NCBI RefSeq assembly: GCF_003391135.1
Contig: NZ_CP031455.1
Span: 5,192,001 to 5,256,000, forward strand
Direction: 5' to 3'
Origin: Streptoverticillium olivoreticuli subsp. olivoreticuli
Lineage (GTDB): Bacteria; Actinomycetota; Actinomycetes; Streptomycetales; Streptomycetaceae
DNA length: 64,000 nt
The number at the start of each line of letters is the position of its first letter. Positions within the stretch are counted from its first letter, which is position 1. Of the stretch, positions 1-10,119 are shown one piece after another. Below the pieces are notes generated by a model. That model saw nothing but the letters and a program-made list of their open reading frames with translations. It made no database searches and was not told where the DNA came from. The position numbers and the translations under genes are program-made.

Positions 1-70
1 TCGGGGCAGACGGATGAACGGGCGGCGTGTCAGCGGACAGCCCCGGCTCCGGCCCCCGTTGACTCACGTT

Positions 71-907
71 ATGTCCCGAAGAAGGAAGATCATCGGATAT
101 CTCGTCGCCCTGATGGTCGTGCTGACCCAGCTGACCTCGGGCACCGTGCCGGCCGCGGCCGGTGACCGGGGCGATCCGCGCGACGAAGGGGCCACGATCT
201 TCAAGGGGTGGGGCATCGACACCTGCCAGGCCCCCTCCCTGACCGCCCTGCGTGCCTGGAAGGACTCCGACTACCGCGCCATCGGCGTCTACTACGCCGG
301 GCGCGCCCGCGCCTGCCCCCACCAGACCTATCTCAGCGGGGGCTGGCTGAGCAGCGCCCGGGGGCTGGGCTGGAAGGTGCTGCCGATCTTCGTCGGCTCG
401 CAGTCGCCCTGCGTCCGGGCCGACAACAAGCGGGGCTTCGGCATCGGCGACTACCCCTACGACCAGGGCCAGGACGAGGGCCAGGAGGCCGCCAACCGGG
501 CCTCCTCGCTCGGCATCGCCCCCCGCAGCCCCCTCTACCTCGACATGGAGGCCTACGACGACGGTGACGACGACTGCGCCGACGTCACCCTCTCCTTCAT
601 CCGCGGCTGGAGCGCGACCGTCCGCGACCTCGGCTACATCCCCGGCTTCTACAGCAGCGCGGAGTCCGGCGTGCGGCACATGGACCGGGCGCGGCGCAAC
701 GGCACGTCCGGGCTGCCGGACGTGATGTGGTTCGCGCGGTGGCGTACGGATCCGACGACGGACGGTGAGCCGGCGCTCGGGCGCAGCGCGTGGACGCCGC
801 ATCGGCGCATCCACCAGTACAAGGGCAATGTCACCGAGAGCCATGGCGGCCAGAGGCTCACGGTCGACCGGAACCTGGTGGACGCGCCGGTGGCGATCAT
901 CGATTAG
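71..907 (+). CDS. Secreted DUF1906 (Rv2525c-like glycoside-hydrolase-fold) protein
   Basis: A 278-residue exported protein. The ATG at 71 is preferred because it directly precedes a twin-arginine-like n-region (MSRRRK), a hydrophobic stretch and an AAA-G cleavage region near residue 30; an in-frame ATG at 14 would bury the signal peptide. The mature part begins with GWGIDTCQAPSL, followed by YYAG, PIFVG and LYLDMEAYD segments, as in the DUF1906 TIM-barrel family related to GH25-type domains and mycobacterial Rv2525c. Members are thought to act at the cell wall, but catalysis is not proven for most. The acidic DMEAY segment would line the barrel. It stands alone upstream of a sigma factor gene. 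The fold assignment is fairly secure, the substrate unknown. Confidence 0.8.
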   Translation: MSRRRKIIGYLVALMVVLTQLTSGTVPAAAGDRGDPRDEGATIFKGWGIDTCQAPSLTALRAWKDSDYRAIGVYYAGRARACPHQTYLSGGWLSSARGLGWKVLPIFVGSQSPCVRADNKRGFGIGDYPYDQGQDEGQEAANRASSLGIAPRSPLYLDMEAYDDGDDDCADVTLSFIRGWSATVRDLGYIPGFYSSAESGVRHMDRARRNGTSGLPDVMWFARWRTDPTTDGEPALGRSAWTPHRRIHQYKGNVTESHGGQRLTVDRNLVDAPVAIID

Positions 908-1055
908 GGGTGAGAACGCGCCCGCTCGTCCTCCCAGAGCACTGTTCTCCCCCTCCAGGAGGTGGGGGTAGCACCATGCATACGACCTGAGGGGGATCGT
1001 GCTTCGGCACCTCCGGCCGATCCGCCGGGTACGGGTGCGCTCCTAGCGTTGAGGC

Positions 1056-1595
1056 ATGACAGCTTCTGCGACGTCTGTGTGCGCCAGCGCCTCCACCGCC
1101 GTGTACCCGACGTTCACCTCGTACGTACGGGCGCGCGGCCCGGTGCTCCAGCGCACCGCCCGCTCGCTCACCTCGAACCCGTGCGACGCCGAGGATCTGT
1201 TGCAGACGGCGCTCACCAAGACCTATCTGGCCTGGGAGCGCATCGAGGACCACCGGGCGCTCGACGGCTATGTGCGGCGCGCGCTGGTGAACACGCGCAC
1301 CTCGCAGTGGCGCAAGCGCAAGGTCGAGGAGTTCCCGTACGAGGAGCTCCCCGAGCGCGAGTCCGCGGCCGCGCCGGACCCCGCCGAGCAGCAGGCGCTG
1401 CGCGACGCGATGTGGCGGGCGGTGCGTCGGCTGCCGGACCGGCAGCGGGCCATGGTCGTCCTCAGGTATTACGAGGACCTCACCGAGGTGCAGACGGCGG
1501 AGCTGCTGGGGGTCTCGGTGGGCACGGTGAAGAGCGCGGTGTCACGGGCGCTCGGCAAGCTGCGGGAAGATCCGGAGCTCGCCTGCGCGGCGTGA
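1056..1595 (+). CDS. SigE-family ECF RNA polymerase sigma factor
   Basis: A 179-residue ECF-type sigma factor with only regions 2 and 4. Region 2 is seen around DAEDLLQTALTKTYLAW (residues about 45-65). Region 4 is seen around LTEVQTAELLGVSVGTVKS (residues about 145-165), a helix-turn-helix for -35 recognition. The sequence resembles the actinobacterial SigE-family group (TIGR02983 type), which redirects RNA polymerase to cell-envelope or secretion genes. The ATG at 1056 fits the family N-terminus. No anti-sigma gene is adjacent. The nearest downstream genes encode a PASTA membrane protein and peptidoglycan hydrolase-like proteins, so a regulatory link is conceivable but not shown. Confidence 0.88.
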   Translation: MTASATSVCASASTAVYPTFTSYVRARGPVLQRTARSLTSNPCDAEDLLQTALTKTYLAWERIEDHRALDGYVRRALVNTRTSQWRKRKVEEFPYEELPERESAAAPDPAEQQALRDAMWRAVRRLPDRQRAMVVLRYYEDLTEVQTAELLGVSVGTVKSAVSRALGKLREDPELACAA

Positions 1596-1747
1596 GGCCG
1601 CAGCTTTCTCGACGCTGCAGTCGATGGGCAGCAGTTGCCGTTCAGCGCGGCGCAGAATAGCATGGAATTCGCACTGTATAGCGTGGCATGGGCTGGATAA
1701 AGAGCCTGGTACGGCTGCCATGTGTCTGAGGTGCCGGAGGTATAGGA

Positions 1748-2329
1748 ATGTCCTCCATTCAACTGGCTCTCATTCAAGTTCTGTCGCACTCCGCTGCGGA
1801 CGCCCCCGTGAAAGCATCGTCCAGCAGTTTCATCTGGACGATCTTCTGGTTTGCCATCGCCGTCTCGGCAGTTGCCTTGGGAGCTAAAATAGCGCTGAAC
1901 GCGCTGAATAGAAGTGATCGCGGAATCGTCCGCAGCGCACTGGCGCTCATTCTGGTCACCGCATTGGCCTTGCTGGCCGCTGTCGTCCACTTCGACGGCG
2001 CGGACCCGGAGCGGCAGACATTGCTGTTGGGGGCGGTCGCGACTCTCGCCTCCGCCGTGGTCGCCTTCTACTTCTCGTCGCGTAGTGCCGAATCCGCCCG
2101 GAAGGATCTCTTGTCCGCCATGAGCGGTGGGCCGCAGATGCCTGTTCCCAATCTGGTGGGAATGACCGTGGCAGAGGCGAGGAGCACCATGAGCGCGTCC
2201 TCGCTGTCGCTGTCGGTGCCTCAGGGCGCACCGGATGCAGGTGTCATCGCGACGCAGACCCCACCTGCGCAGGAGGTGGTCTCGCCCTTGCAGACCGTGA
2301 CGGTGACGTTGGTCGCCCAGGGGGGCTGA
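1748..2329 (+). CDS. Three-helix membrane protein with one PASTA domain
   Basis: A 193-residue protein with three predicted membrane helices (about residues 28-49, 62-82 and 90-108) and one C-terminal PASTA domain (about 130-193, starting VPNLVGMTVAEARS). PASTA domains bind muropeptides or uncrosslinked peptidoglycan and are usually attached to PknB-type kinases or PBPs; here no kinase domain is present. A GGAGG just upstream supports the ATG at 1748. It is the first gene of a run of five same-strand genes (gap 51 bp to the next). Base composition around 1600-2100 is less GC-rich than neighbours, hinting at transfer. I infer a wall-sensing or anchoring role for the downstream products. Confidence 0.7.
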   Translation: MSSIQLALIQVLSHSAADAPVKASSSSFIWTIFWFAIAVSAVALGAKIALNALNRSDRGIVRSALALILVTALALLAAVVHFDGADPERQTLLLGAVATLASAVVAFYFSSRSAESARKDLLSAMSGGPQMPVPNLVGMTVAEARSTMSASSLSLSVPQGAPDAGVIATQTPPAQEVVSPLQTVTVTLVAQGG

Positions 2330-2380
2330 GCCGCAGGGATGCGGGGGGCGTCTCTGCGTGGTCCGAGTGAGAGGCGCACC

Positions 2381-4132
2381 ATGACCGAGACGACGCAACA
2401 GAGCCTCGACGCCGTCGGCGGCATCACCAAAGCGCTGCTCGACGCGCTGGACCAGGTCCAGAACTATGTAGCGGCATCCCAGGTCGGTCCCGACGGAAAT
2501 CCGTCGGGCACTGCGGTCTATATGCACATGCCGATGGGTTACCCCGTCGACCCCAAGATGTTCTCCAACCCGTGGACTCCTGGTGGGGGAGATTCATCGG
2601 CGCAGTTCGATGCCGACGGCAACTTCATCGGCTCGCCGACCGCGAACGCACCGGCCGCCGGCGGTGCCCCCGCAGCCGGTGGTACGGCTCCGGCCGGGGC
2701 GGTCTATCCGCCTCCGAAAAAGGTCGCGGATCCCGTTCTGCAGAACTCCATCCAGAACGCCATGTTCACGGCGCAGTTGGTCGACAACATGCTGGAGATC
2801 ACCAAGAACGGTGTCGCTTCGGCCTGGCCGGAACATCGGGTCAGCATCGAGTACTTCACGGTGCTCGCCGGAATGCAGCCCGTGATGGTGGGCCAGCCGG
2901 ATCAGAAAGTCCTGGACGCGGTCGCGGCCGCGCAGAAGGTTCTGTACCTGCAGGACGCCAAGGGCAACCTCGCCGGGTACACACCCCTCTACACGCAGTA
3001 CCGCAACAACCGGACGGCGTGGACAAAGGCCATCGCCGCCCAGGCGCACGCGTACGCACAGGCTATGGCCGATCCGGTGGCAGGGCAGAGCTGGCCCGTG
3101 GAATCGGTGACCTATGCCGATGCCGTGACGCAGGCGAAGAACGATTTCGACACCATGGGCAGGCGCCAGATCGAGGATGCGCTGAACACGATCTCGACGG
3201 TCGGCGAGAACGCCATCGCCGCGCTCGTGAACCAGGCCCATCAGCTCTACGACACCTACACGATCCAGCTCGGGGGCCAGATCTCGGTCGGTATCCCCTG
3301 GTCGTACATCAGCCCGATCTCCTGGTGGGACCACACCGACGATTCGTTCGGCATCCAGAAGATCGACGCCTCCACCGACAGCTACGCGGCGTCCGGCGGA
3401 TCCGGCGCGTCCAGCTATGCGAACAACTGGTGGAACGAACAGTCGTCGTCGACCAGCGGCAGCGTGGGGATCAGCGTCGGGGCGTGGGGCGGGAGTGCCA
3501 ACGCCAGTCACAGCGACGCCAGCAACGCCTTCGCGGACCAGAGCGGCAGCTCCGGGTGGGAGCACCACCAGGACGTGGCCACCAGTGCCACCGTCCACTG
3601 CGAATTCTTCCTCGCGAGCATCGAACGCCCCTGGCTGCTCGGGGACCTGCTGCACATGGACGGCTGGTACCTGGTCGGTCACCCGAAGAACAGCGTCAGC
3701 GACGGCACCATCGACGGCCAGCTCAAGGACGACAGCAAGATTCTCCCGCTGCTGCCCAAAGGCTTTGTGATCATGCGCAACGTCACCATCGAGGCCGACG
3801 ACTGGGGCTCGGCCGCCGATTCGTTCGACAACGCCCAGAGCAGTGACAGCGGCAGTGGCCAGAGCAGTTCCGACTCCTTCGGCGCTTCGGTGTCCTACCT
3901 GTGCGCCAACGCCTCGGTTCAGCACAGCGAGCAACAGGCAGGCGGTGCCTTCGGCGCCGACAGCTCCAGCAACAGCGGGTGGAGCTTCAGTCGGAGCGGG
4001 AACGGTGGCACGCTCTCTCTGGTCGGCTCGCAGATCATCGGCTGGGTGGGCGAGATCCAGCCCGCATCGCCCAAGGTCGATGCGCCGCCGGTGACGGCCG
4101 CCCAGCAGCCGGCGACGACATCGGGTTCATGA
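2381..4132 (+). CDS. Unknown protein with Ser/Gly-rich segments, related to its downstream neighbour
   Basis: A 583-residue protein of no recognised family. The ATG at 2381 follows a GAGAGG ribosome site; an upstream in-frame ATG at 2339 lacks one. There is no signal peptide or membrane helix. An Ala/Pro/Gly-rich linker lies near residues 90-110, and two Ser/Gly-rich blocks (about 340-400 and 485-515) are rich in alternating small residues, as in beta-structured surface proteins. A segment at about 410-475 (ERPWLLGDLLHMDGWYLVG, then LPKGFVIMRNVTIEADDW) has a clear counterpart in the next gene. The C-terminal SQIIGWVGEIQPASPK motif recalls some uncharacterised fungal and bacterial proteins; that memory is not verified. 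It is cotranscribed with peptidoglycan hydrolase-like genes. Confidence 0.6.
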   Translation: MTETTQQSLDAVGGITKALLDALDQVQNYVAASQVGPDGNPSGTAVYMHMPMGYPVDPKMFSNPWTPGGGDSSAQFDADGNFIGSPTANAPAAGGAPAAGGTAPAGAVYPPPKKVADPVLQNSIQNAMFTAQLVDNMLEITKNGVASAWPEHRVSIEYFTVLAGMQPVMVGQPDQKVLDAVAAAQKVLYLQDAKGNLAGYTPLYTQYRNNRTAWTKAIAAQAHAYAQAMADPVAGQSWPVESVTYADAVTQAKNDFDTMGRRQIEDALNTISTVGENAIAALVNQAHQLYDTYTIQLGGQISVGIPWSYISPISWWDHTDDSFGIQKIDASTDSYAASGGSGASSYANNWWNEQSSSTSGSVGISVGAWGGSANASHSDASNAFADQSGSSGWEHHQDVATSATVHCEFFLASIERPWLLGDLLHMDGWYLVGHPKNSVSDGTIDGQLKDDSKILPLLPKGFVIMRNVTIEADDWGSAADSFDNAQSSDSGSGQSSSDSFGASVSYLCANASVQHSEQQAGGAFGADSSSNSGWSFSRSGNGGTLSLVGSQIIGWVGEIQPASPKVDAPPVTAAQQPATTSGS

Positions 4133-4141
4133 GGGATTGAG

Positions 4142-5404
4142 ATGAGCGACTCGGACCAGCTCGGCGCCATCGCTCAGCAGCTCACGGCGACGCTGGTGGG
4201 AATCTACGGAGGCGGTCCGGAATCCGGTACGTCGCTGGTCTTCCTGCCCGGCGATCTGCCGGTGCCCGCGGGCACCGTCCAGCAGGGTCAGGTCAACGCC
4301 GCCCAGATGGACGCCTGGTTGCGCTCGGGCTTCGACAACCCGCTGCTCATCAGGCCCGGAATGGCGACGCTCGACTCGGTGAGCAGCAGGAGCGCATCGG
4401 ATATCTATGCAGAAGTCGTGCAGTGGGCAAAACCTCTGGCGGAGATGCACAGCGATACCTGGGAGCGGATCGCCGGTGAGATCTCCGCCGCTCAGGCCGC
4501 CTATGGTCCGCCGGGCGGTGACAAGCCGATCGTCTGCCAGCCGGACGACTGGCCGCTGCCGGAGAGGACCGAGTACTGGACGGTTTTCGACTCGACCTCC
4601 ACGTCGGCGCCCGCGACCACCGGTACAGAGGACGGGCAACCATGCCCGGACAGCGTCCCACCCGGGCCGGACTCCACGGCAGCCGACGCGGGCGGCGCCT
4701 CGGCATCCGGCACACCGGACCCGGGGGCCACCAGCGCCCCGGACCCAGGGGCCACCAGCGACCCGCCAAAGATCGACGCAGAGCTGTGGCAGTTGCGCGG
4801 CGCCTACCTCCAGTCGGCGCTCGTACCGATGGAGGCGGTCATGGCGAACGTCGAGACGCCCGCGGCGGACACCTCTGCGCCGGCGAACGGTCAGCCCCCG
4901 CCGAGCGACGCGCCGGCCGCACCGGACAACGCGCCGGCCGTCACCGACCTGACGACGTCGGACTCCGCGCCCATGAGCATGCATCTGGAACACACCCGGG
5001 TGACGCTCCAACGCGTCCTGGCAGGGCGATCGTGGTGGAACGGCGTCTTCCTGTCGGACGACGGCTGGTACGTGCCAGGGCTCGCGAGGGGAACCTTGGT
5101 TCCGCCTCCGCCCGCGGACACCAACGCCATGGCTCCCGATCTCGGGCTTCAGATCTACGTGGTACCAGCGGCTCTGGTCGTGGTGCGCAATCTCTCCGTG
5201 GTCGCGAACTGGTCGGCGGATGCCGAGAGCGCGCTGTCGTCGTCCACGGGCGCCATCGGCCCCCTGTCGCTCGCGGGCGCCCAGGTCTCCGCCGCAGCCG
5301 ACGGGACGAAGGCGTACACCCACGAGGGCATGCAGGTGGTTGCCGCGCTGTGCACGCCACTGCCGGTACTGCCTCCGGCTGATCCGCCCGCACCCCATTC
5401 ATAG
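4142..5404 (+). CDS. Unknown protein sharing a domain with its upstream neighbour
   Basis: A 420-residue protein starting 9 bp after the previous stop, with GAGGGATTGAG before the ATG. No signal peptide is seen. Residues about 150-220 and 240-275 are Pro/Ala/Asp/Gly-rich linkers, including two copies of a PDPGATS-like unit. The C-terminal part (about 283-400) matches the layout of the upstream protein: GRSWWNGVFLSDDGWYVPG corresponds to ERPWLLGDLLHMDGWYLVG there, and ALVVVRNLSVVANWS corresponds to GFVIMRNVTIEADDW. The two are probably diverged relatives that could act as partners. Function is unknown; the operon context (PASTA protein, glucosaminidase) suggests a cell-envelope role. Confidence 0.58.
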   Translation: MSDSDQLGAIAQQLTATLVGIYGGGPESGTSLVFLPGDLPVPAGTVQQGQVNAAQMDAWLRSGFDNPLLIRPGMATLDSVSSRSASDIYAEVVQWAKPLAEMHSDTWERIAGEISAAQAAYGPPGGDKPIVCQPDDWPLPERTEYWTVFDSTSTSAPATTGTEDGQPCPDSVPPGPDSTAADAGGASASGTPDPGATSAPDPGATSDPPKIDAELWQLRGAYLQSALVPMEAVMANVETPAADTSAPANGQPPPSDAPAAPDNAPAVTDLTTSDSAPMSMHLEHTRVTLQRVLAGRSWWNGVFLSDDGWYVPGLARGTLVPPPPADTNAMAPDLGLQIYVVPAALVVVRNLSVVANWSADAESALSSSTGAIGPLSLAGAQVSAAADGTKAYTHEGMQVVAALCTPLPVLPPADPPAPHS

Positions 5405-5419
5405 GCAAGGAGCGCGGAC

Positions 5420-6193
5420 ATGACGCTCACACAGGCACAGCAGCAGTTCCTCAACGACGCCATCAGCGCGGCCCGTGCCACCCAGACGGAATTCCAGGTA
5501 CCGGCCTCGGTCACCGTCGCCCAGGCCATTCTGGAGAGCGGCTGGGGCGCGCATCACATGGGTAACGCCAACAACTACTTCGGAATCAAGGCGCAAACCA
5601 CGAACGGAAAGGTCACTTGGGGTTCGATCGCCACAGGGTTCGTCACCGTGCCCACCCGCGAGGTGGTCAACGGCCAGGACGTGACGGTACAGGCGAACTT
5701 CCGCTCCTACGATTCGATGGCCGGCTCATTCCGCGACCACGGTTCGTTCCTGCGCAACAACTCCAACTACGCCCCGGCGTTCCAGACCACCGACGGCGTC
5801 GCCTTCGCACGAGCCGTCGCGGCCGGGCACTACGCCACCGATCCGAAGTACGGGGATGTCCTCGTCACGATCATCCAGCAGAACGGGCTCCTGCAGTACG
5901 ACACCTCGGCGCAGGACGCCGGTGCCCCGCAGGACGGGGGTACTTCGCAGGATGCAGGTCCTTCGCAGGAGGGGGGTACTCCGCAAGATGCCGGAACCCC
6001 GCAGGACGCGGGACCCTCGCAGGACGCGAGCACGGACGCCGCGCCCGTCACGACCACGGACGCGGGTTCGGACGCCGAGACCGACACGAGTACGGACACG
6101 AGTGCCGCCTCGGGCGCCGACGCGCAGACAGAAACGGGGACGGACACGGGCGCCGACGCCGGTACGCCGGCGGACCCCGAGACATCGTCCTGA
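5420..6193 (+). CDS. Glucosaminidase (FlgJ/LytG-type) with repetitive acidic tail
   Basis: A 257-residue enzyme whose first about 155 residues form a mannosyl-glycoprotein endo-beta-N-acetylglucosaminidase-like (GH73-type) domain. The likely catalytic Glu39 lies in AILESGWG, followed by NNYFGIKA and a YDSMAGSFRDHGSFL segment typical of the family. It should cut N-acetylglucosaminyl linkages in peptidoglycan. AAGGAG precedes the ATG. No signal peptide is visible, which is unusual for a wall hydrolase. From about residue 157 the protein is a low-complexity tail: repeats of QDAG/QDGG/QEGG units, then Thr/Asp/Ala-rich sequence, probably a flexible linker or wall-associating tail. It sits fourth in the run beginning at 1748. 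Confidence 0.78.
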   Translation: MTLTQAQQQFLNDAISAARATQTEFQVPASVTVAQAILESGWGAHHMGNANNYFGIKAQTTNGKVTWGSIATGFVTVPTREVVNGQDVTVQANFRSYDSMAGSFRDHGSFLRNNSNYAPAFQTTDGVAFARAVAAGHYATDPKYGDVLVTIIQQNGLLQYDTSAQDAGAPQDGGTSQDAGPSQEGGTPQDAGTPQDAGPSQDASTDAAPVTTTDAGSDAETDTSTDTSAASGADAQTETGTDTGADAGTPADPETSS

Positions 6194-6252
6194 CGCCGCG
6201 ATGTCCGCCCGTCCGGCCCTTGATCACCCCCATCGGAACGGAGGTATCGCAG

Positions 6253-6714
6253 ATGACTCGGATCATGTACGACGCGGTCACGCCGTCGAACATCCCGGGC
6301 GACGCGACGATGATCGCCGGGTACGCCGACGGATTGTTCGCCAACATCCCGGAAATAAAACACCGTTTCCCTCAGGCCACGGTCGTGTCGATCGCGGTGC
6401 GCCCCACCACTCCGGCGCAGGTTCTGGATGTGGAGCCGGGTGACGCGACCCCGGCCGACGCGGTCGAGTGGTGCACCAAGACCATGGCCAGCACGTCCAA
6501 CAAGGAACTTACGGTCTACTGCAGCAGTTCCGCCTGGCCGAGCGTGCGCTCCGCGTTCCAGTCGGCTCACGTGACGGAGCCGAACTACTGGATCGCCCAC
6601 TACGACGGTGACCCGAGCATTCCGTCCGGCGCGGTCGCCAAGCAGTACGCCAGTAACAACGACTTCGACACATCCGTTGTCACCGGCAACTGGCCCGGCG
6701 TCGATTCGGCGTGA
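6253..6714 (+). CDS. Small glycoside-hydrolase-like (DUF1906/GH25-like) domain protein
   Basis: A 153-residue single-domain protein. The ATG at 6253 follows GGAGGT with good spacing; the reading frame is open further upstream but overlaps the previous gene in a different frame. It begins MTRIMYDAVTPSNIP and contains HRFPQATVVSIAV, VLDVEPGDAT, LTVYCSSSAWP and YWIAHYDG segments. This order is typical of small GH25-like or DUF1906-like barrels found in actinobacteria and actinophage lysis modules. The DVEPGD segment would hold the acidic active-site residues. It is last in the run, 59 bp after the glucosaminidase stop, and ends at a strong terminator. No signal peptide is seen. Confidence 0.66.
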   Translation: MTRIMYDAVTPSNIPGDATMIAGYADGLFANIPEIKHRFPQATVVSIAVRPTTPAQVLDVEPGDATPADAVEWCTKTMASTSNKELTVYCSSSAWPSVRSAFQSAHVTEPNYWIAHYDGDPSIPSGAVAKQYASNNDFDTSVVTGNWPGVDSA

Positions 6715-6726
6715 GGCGTGATCGGA

Positions 6727-6753
6727 CCCGGCGGCGCAGCCCGCGCCGCCGGG
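6727..6753 (+). terminator. Hairpin terminator after the 1748-6714 gene run
   Basis: An 11-bp perfect stem (cccggcggcgc / gcgccgccggg) with a 5-nt loop lies 13 bp past the stop at 6714. There is no clear T-run, as usual for Streptomyces terminators. Confidence 0.6.
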
Positions 6754-6906
6754 CTCCGGAGTCAGCCGGTTCGGTCAACGTCGGCCAACGCGGCCGGGAA
6801 CGGTGTGGCCTGCGTCTTAGCGATTGGGTAGTGACTTACCGGGAGATACCGCAGGACAATCAGCGGACGATCACCAGTCCGCCTTGGTCCTTCGGGAGGC
6901 CCCCCG

Positions 6907-8562
<1,656 letters not shown>

Positions 8563-8595
8563 GCGCGGCGGCCGGACGGGAGACCGCGGTCGCGA

Positions 8596-8625
8596 CTCCG
8601 GGCCCGGCTGTGGCCGGGCCCGGAG
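8596..8625. terminator. Bidirectional hairpin between convergent genes
   Basis: A perfect 13-bp stem (ctccgggcccggc / gccgggcccggag) with a TGTG loop lies between the acyl-CoA ligase stop and the convergent protease-like gene stop. It could terminate both. Confidence 0.7.
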
Positions 8626-8678
8626 CGATGGAGCGATGTGTGCGGTGTTCCCGGCGGCGGGAATTCCGCGATCGGGAA

Positions 8679-9404
8679 TCAGATCCCGGTTGTCGACTTG
8701 ATCCAGTCGCGCTTGCTGATGATGTCGTCGGACATCTCGGTGCAGTGGACCCGATCGTCGTTGACCGGGAAATCCCAGTCCGTCCCGATCAGCTTCCACG
8801 TGCCGTTGTAGTTGTGGAGGAACGGGGCGCCGTAGTCGCCGGCACCCAGGCACCCTCCGGATTTGCAGCCGGCCGCCGTGAGCACGGGGTAGGTGCCCTC
8901 CGGGTCCGTCTGGAATCCCGTGATCTTCATGTCGATCTTGTTCAGGGACGACCGGTCCCAGCCGTAGACGGTGTCCGTGTCCCCGACGGCCGGAGGCGTG
9001 TCGGACTTGTCGGGGAGCGCGATGTACCCGTTCGCCGCCGGGTCGGATTGCGGCCCCGTGGGAGCCGGGATCGACTGGGCGATGTGAAATGCCGCGAAGT
9101 CGCTGTTGCCGTCGTTGTACGCGGCGTCGACGCTGTAGGTCGTGCCGTCCCCGCGATCGATCGTGATGGGGTACTTCGACAGGTCGCGGAAGTTGCACCC
9201 CGATGCGCTCAACACCCAGTGCGGGCCGATGAGCGCGCCGGTGCAGTCGAAGTTGTCGGGTGGATCGCTGACATGGAGGTGGACCGCGGAGGAAGGCGTC
9301 TGGGCGGGGGTGCCACCGCTGATCGCGAAGGCGCCGGCATTGTTCACGGCGCACAGCGCGACGGCGGCGCCCACCGCTGCGGTGGCGGTCAGGATCTTGG
9401 ACAT
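8679..9404 (-). CDS. Secreted trypsin-fold protein lacking catalytic His and Ser
   Basis: A 241-residue secreted protein of chymotrypsin/trypsin (S1) fold. The ATG at 9404 follows an AGGAGA site and starts a signal peptide (MSKILTATAAVGAAVALCAV, cleavage near NNAGA-FA). The fold markers are SGGTPA, CTGALIGPHWVL and two cysteine pairs. At the histidine motif (usually TAAHC) it reads SASGC with Gly69; at the serine motif (GDSGGP) it reads GDYGAP with Tyr191; the Asp region NSDFAAF (Asp102) is kept. It is therefore probably not a protease by the normal triad. A binding, inhibitor-decoy or scaffold role is possible. Upstream on the same strand is a secreted ricin-type lectin. Confidence 0.78.
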   Translation of the reverse strand: MSKILTATAAVGAAVALCAVNNAGAFAISGGTPAQTPSSAVHLHVSDPPDNFDCTGALIGPHWVLSASGCNFRDLSKYPITIDRGDGTTYSVDAAYNDGNSDFAAFHIAQSIPAPTGPQSDPAANGYIALPDKSDTPPAVGDTDTVYGWDRSSLNKIDMKITGFQTDPEGTYPVLTAAGCKSGGCLGAGDYGAPFLHNYNGTWKLIGTDWDFPVNDDRVHCTEMSDDIISKRDWIKSTTGI

Positions 9405-9501
9405 GGTGTTTTCTCCTGGTTCTGGGAACTCACCGATGAGACCCGCCTTGTGCGTGGGCACTTTCACAGAGGCGATGAGCGTGGCCGGGGCCGCGGCAGG
9501 C

Positions 9502-10119
9502 TCACGAGAGCACAGTCCATTTCTGGGTGGTGGACTGGGTGCTCGGGACGACCACCACTGTTGATCCGGCTGCCCAAGTGCCGCACGTGTCCAGCACGCT
9601 GTGGCTCTGGACGCCGTGCATGTCGGTGACCGTGACCGCGCTGGTGATGGTCATCGCGCCGTTCGAGTCCTGGGTGACCTGCCACTCCTGCTGGGGGGTG
9701 ATGTTGCTCGTGTCCCTGTGGGTCAGAGTGGCCGGCCCCCCGGTGTAGGTGGGGGCGGTCAGCGCGAGGGACGGGTCGCAGCTGTCCTGGATGTTCGCGG
9801 TGCCGTCCGGATCCAGGAAGAACTTCCACTGCTGTGAAGCGTGGCTCGCATCGTAGATGTTGATGTCGGCGTAGCCGGTCTGGCTGGAGCACTGGCCTTC
9901 CACCTCAAGTGCCAGGCGCTTGCCGTCGCTTGTGGTGCCGCCATTGGTGATGCTGTGATACTGGCCGTCGCCCACGATGGACGCCGGAGAAGCCGGGACG
10001 GACGCGGCTGCGGCGGGCCGCGGTTCAGCGGCCTGGGCGCCTTGAGCGGCGACCAGCAAACCGGCCGCGATCACCGCCGGAAGGGCACGAAGTCCTTGAA
10101 CGGCCACGTAGCTGAACAT
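9502..10119 (-). CDS. Secreted ricin-type beta-trefoil lectin-domain protein
   Basis: A 205-residue protein with a signal peptide (residues 1 to about 31, ending AAQGAQA-A) when the ATG at 10119 is used; this start follows AAAGGCAC. The mature part is one ricin-type (RICIN/CBM13-like) trefoil with three QxW-type repeats: SQQWKFF, QQEWQV and TQKWTVLS at the very C-terminus. Such domains bind galactose, mannose or xylan. No catalytic domain is attached, so it is probably a stand-alone carbohydrate-binding protein. It lies 97 bp upstream of the inactive protease-like gene on the same strand, and the two may be coexpressed. Confidence 0.8.
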   Translation of the reverse strand: MFSYVAVQGLRALPAVIAAGLLVAAQGAQAAEPRPAAAASVPASPASIVGDGQYHSITNGGTTSDGKRLALEVEGQCSSQTGYADINIYDASHASQQWKFFLDPDGTANIQDSCDPSLALTAPTYTGGPATLTHRDTSNITPQQEWQVTQDSNGAMTITSAVTVTDMHGVQSHSVLDTCGTWAAGSTVVVVPSTQSTTQKWTVLS

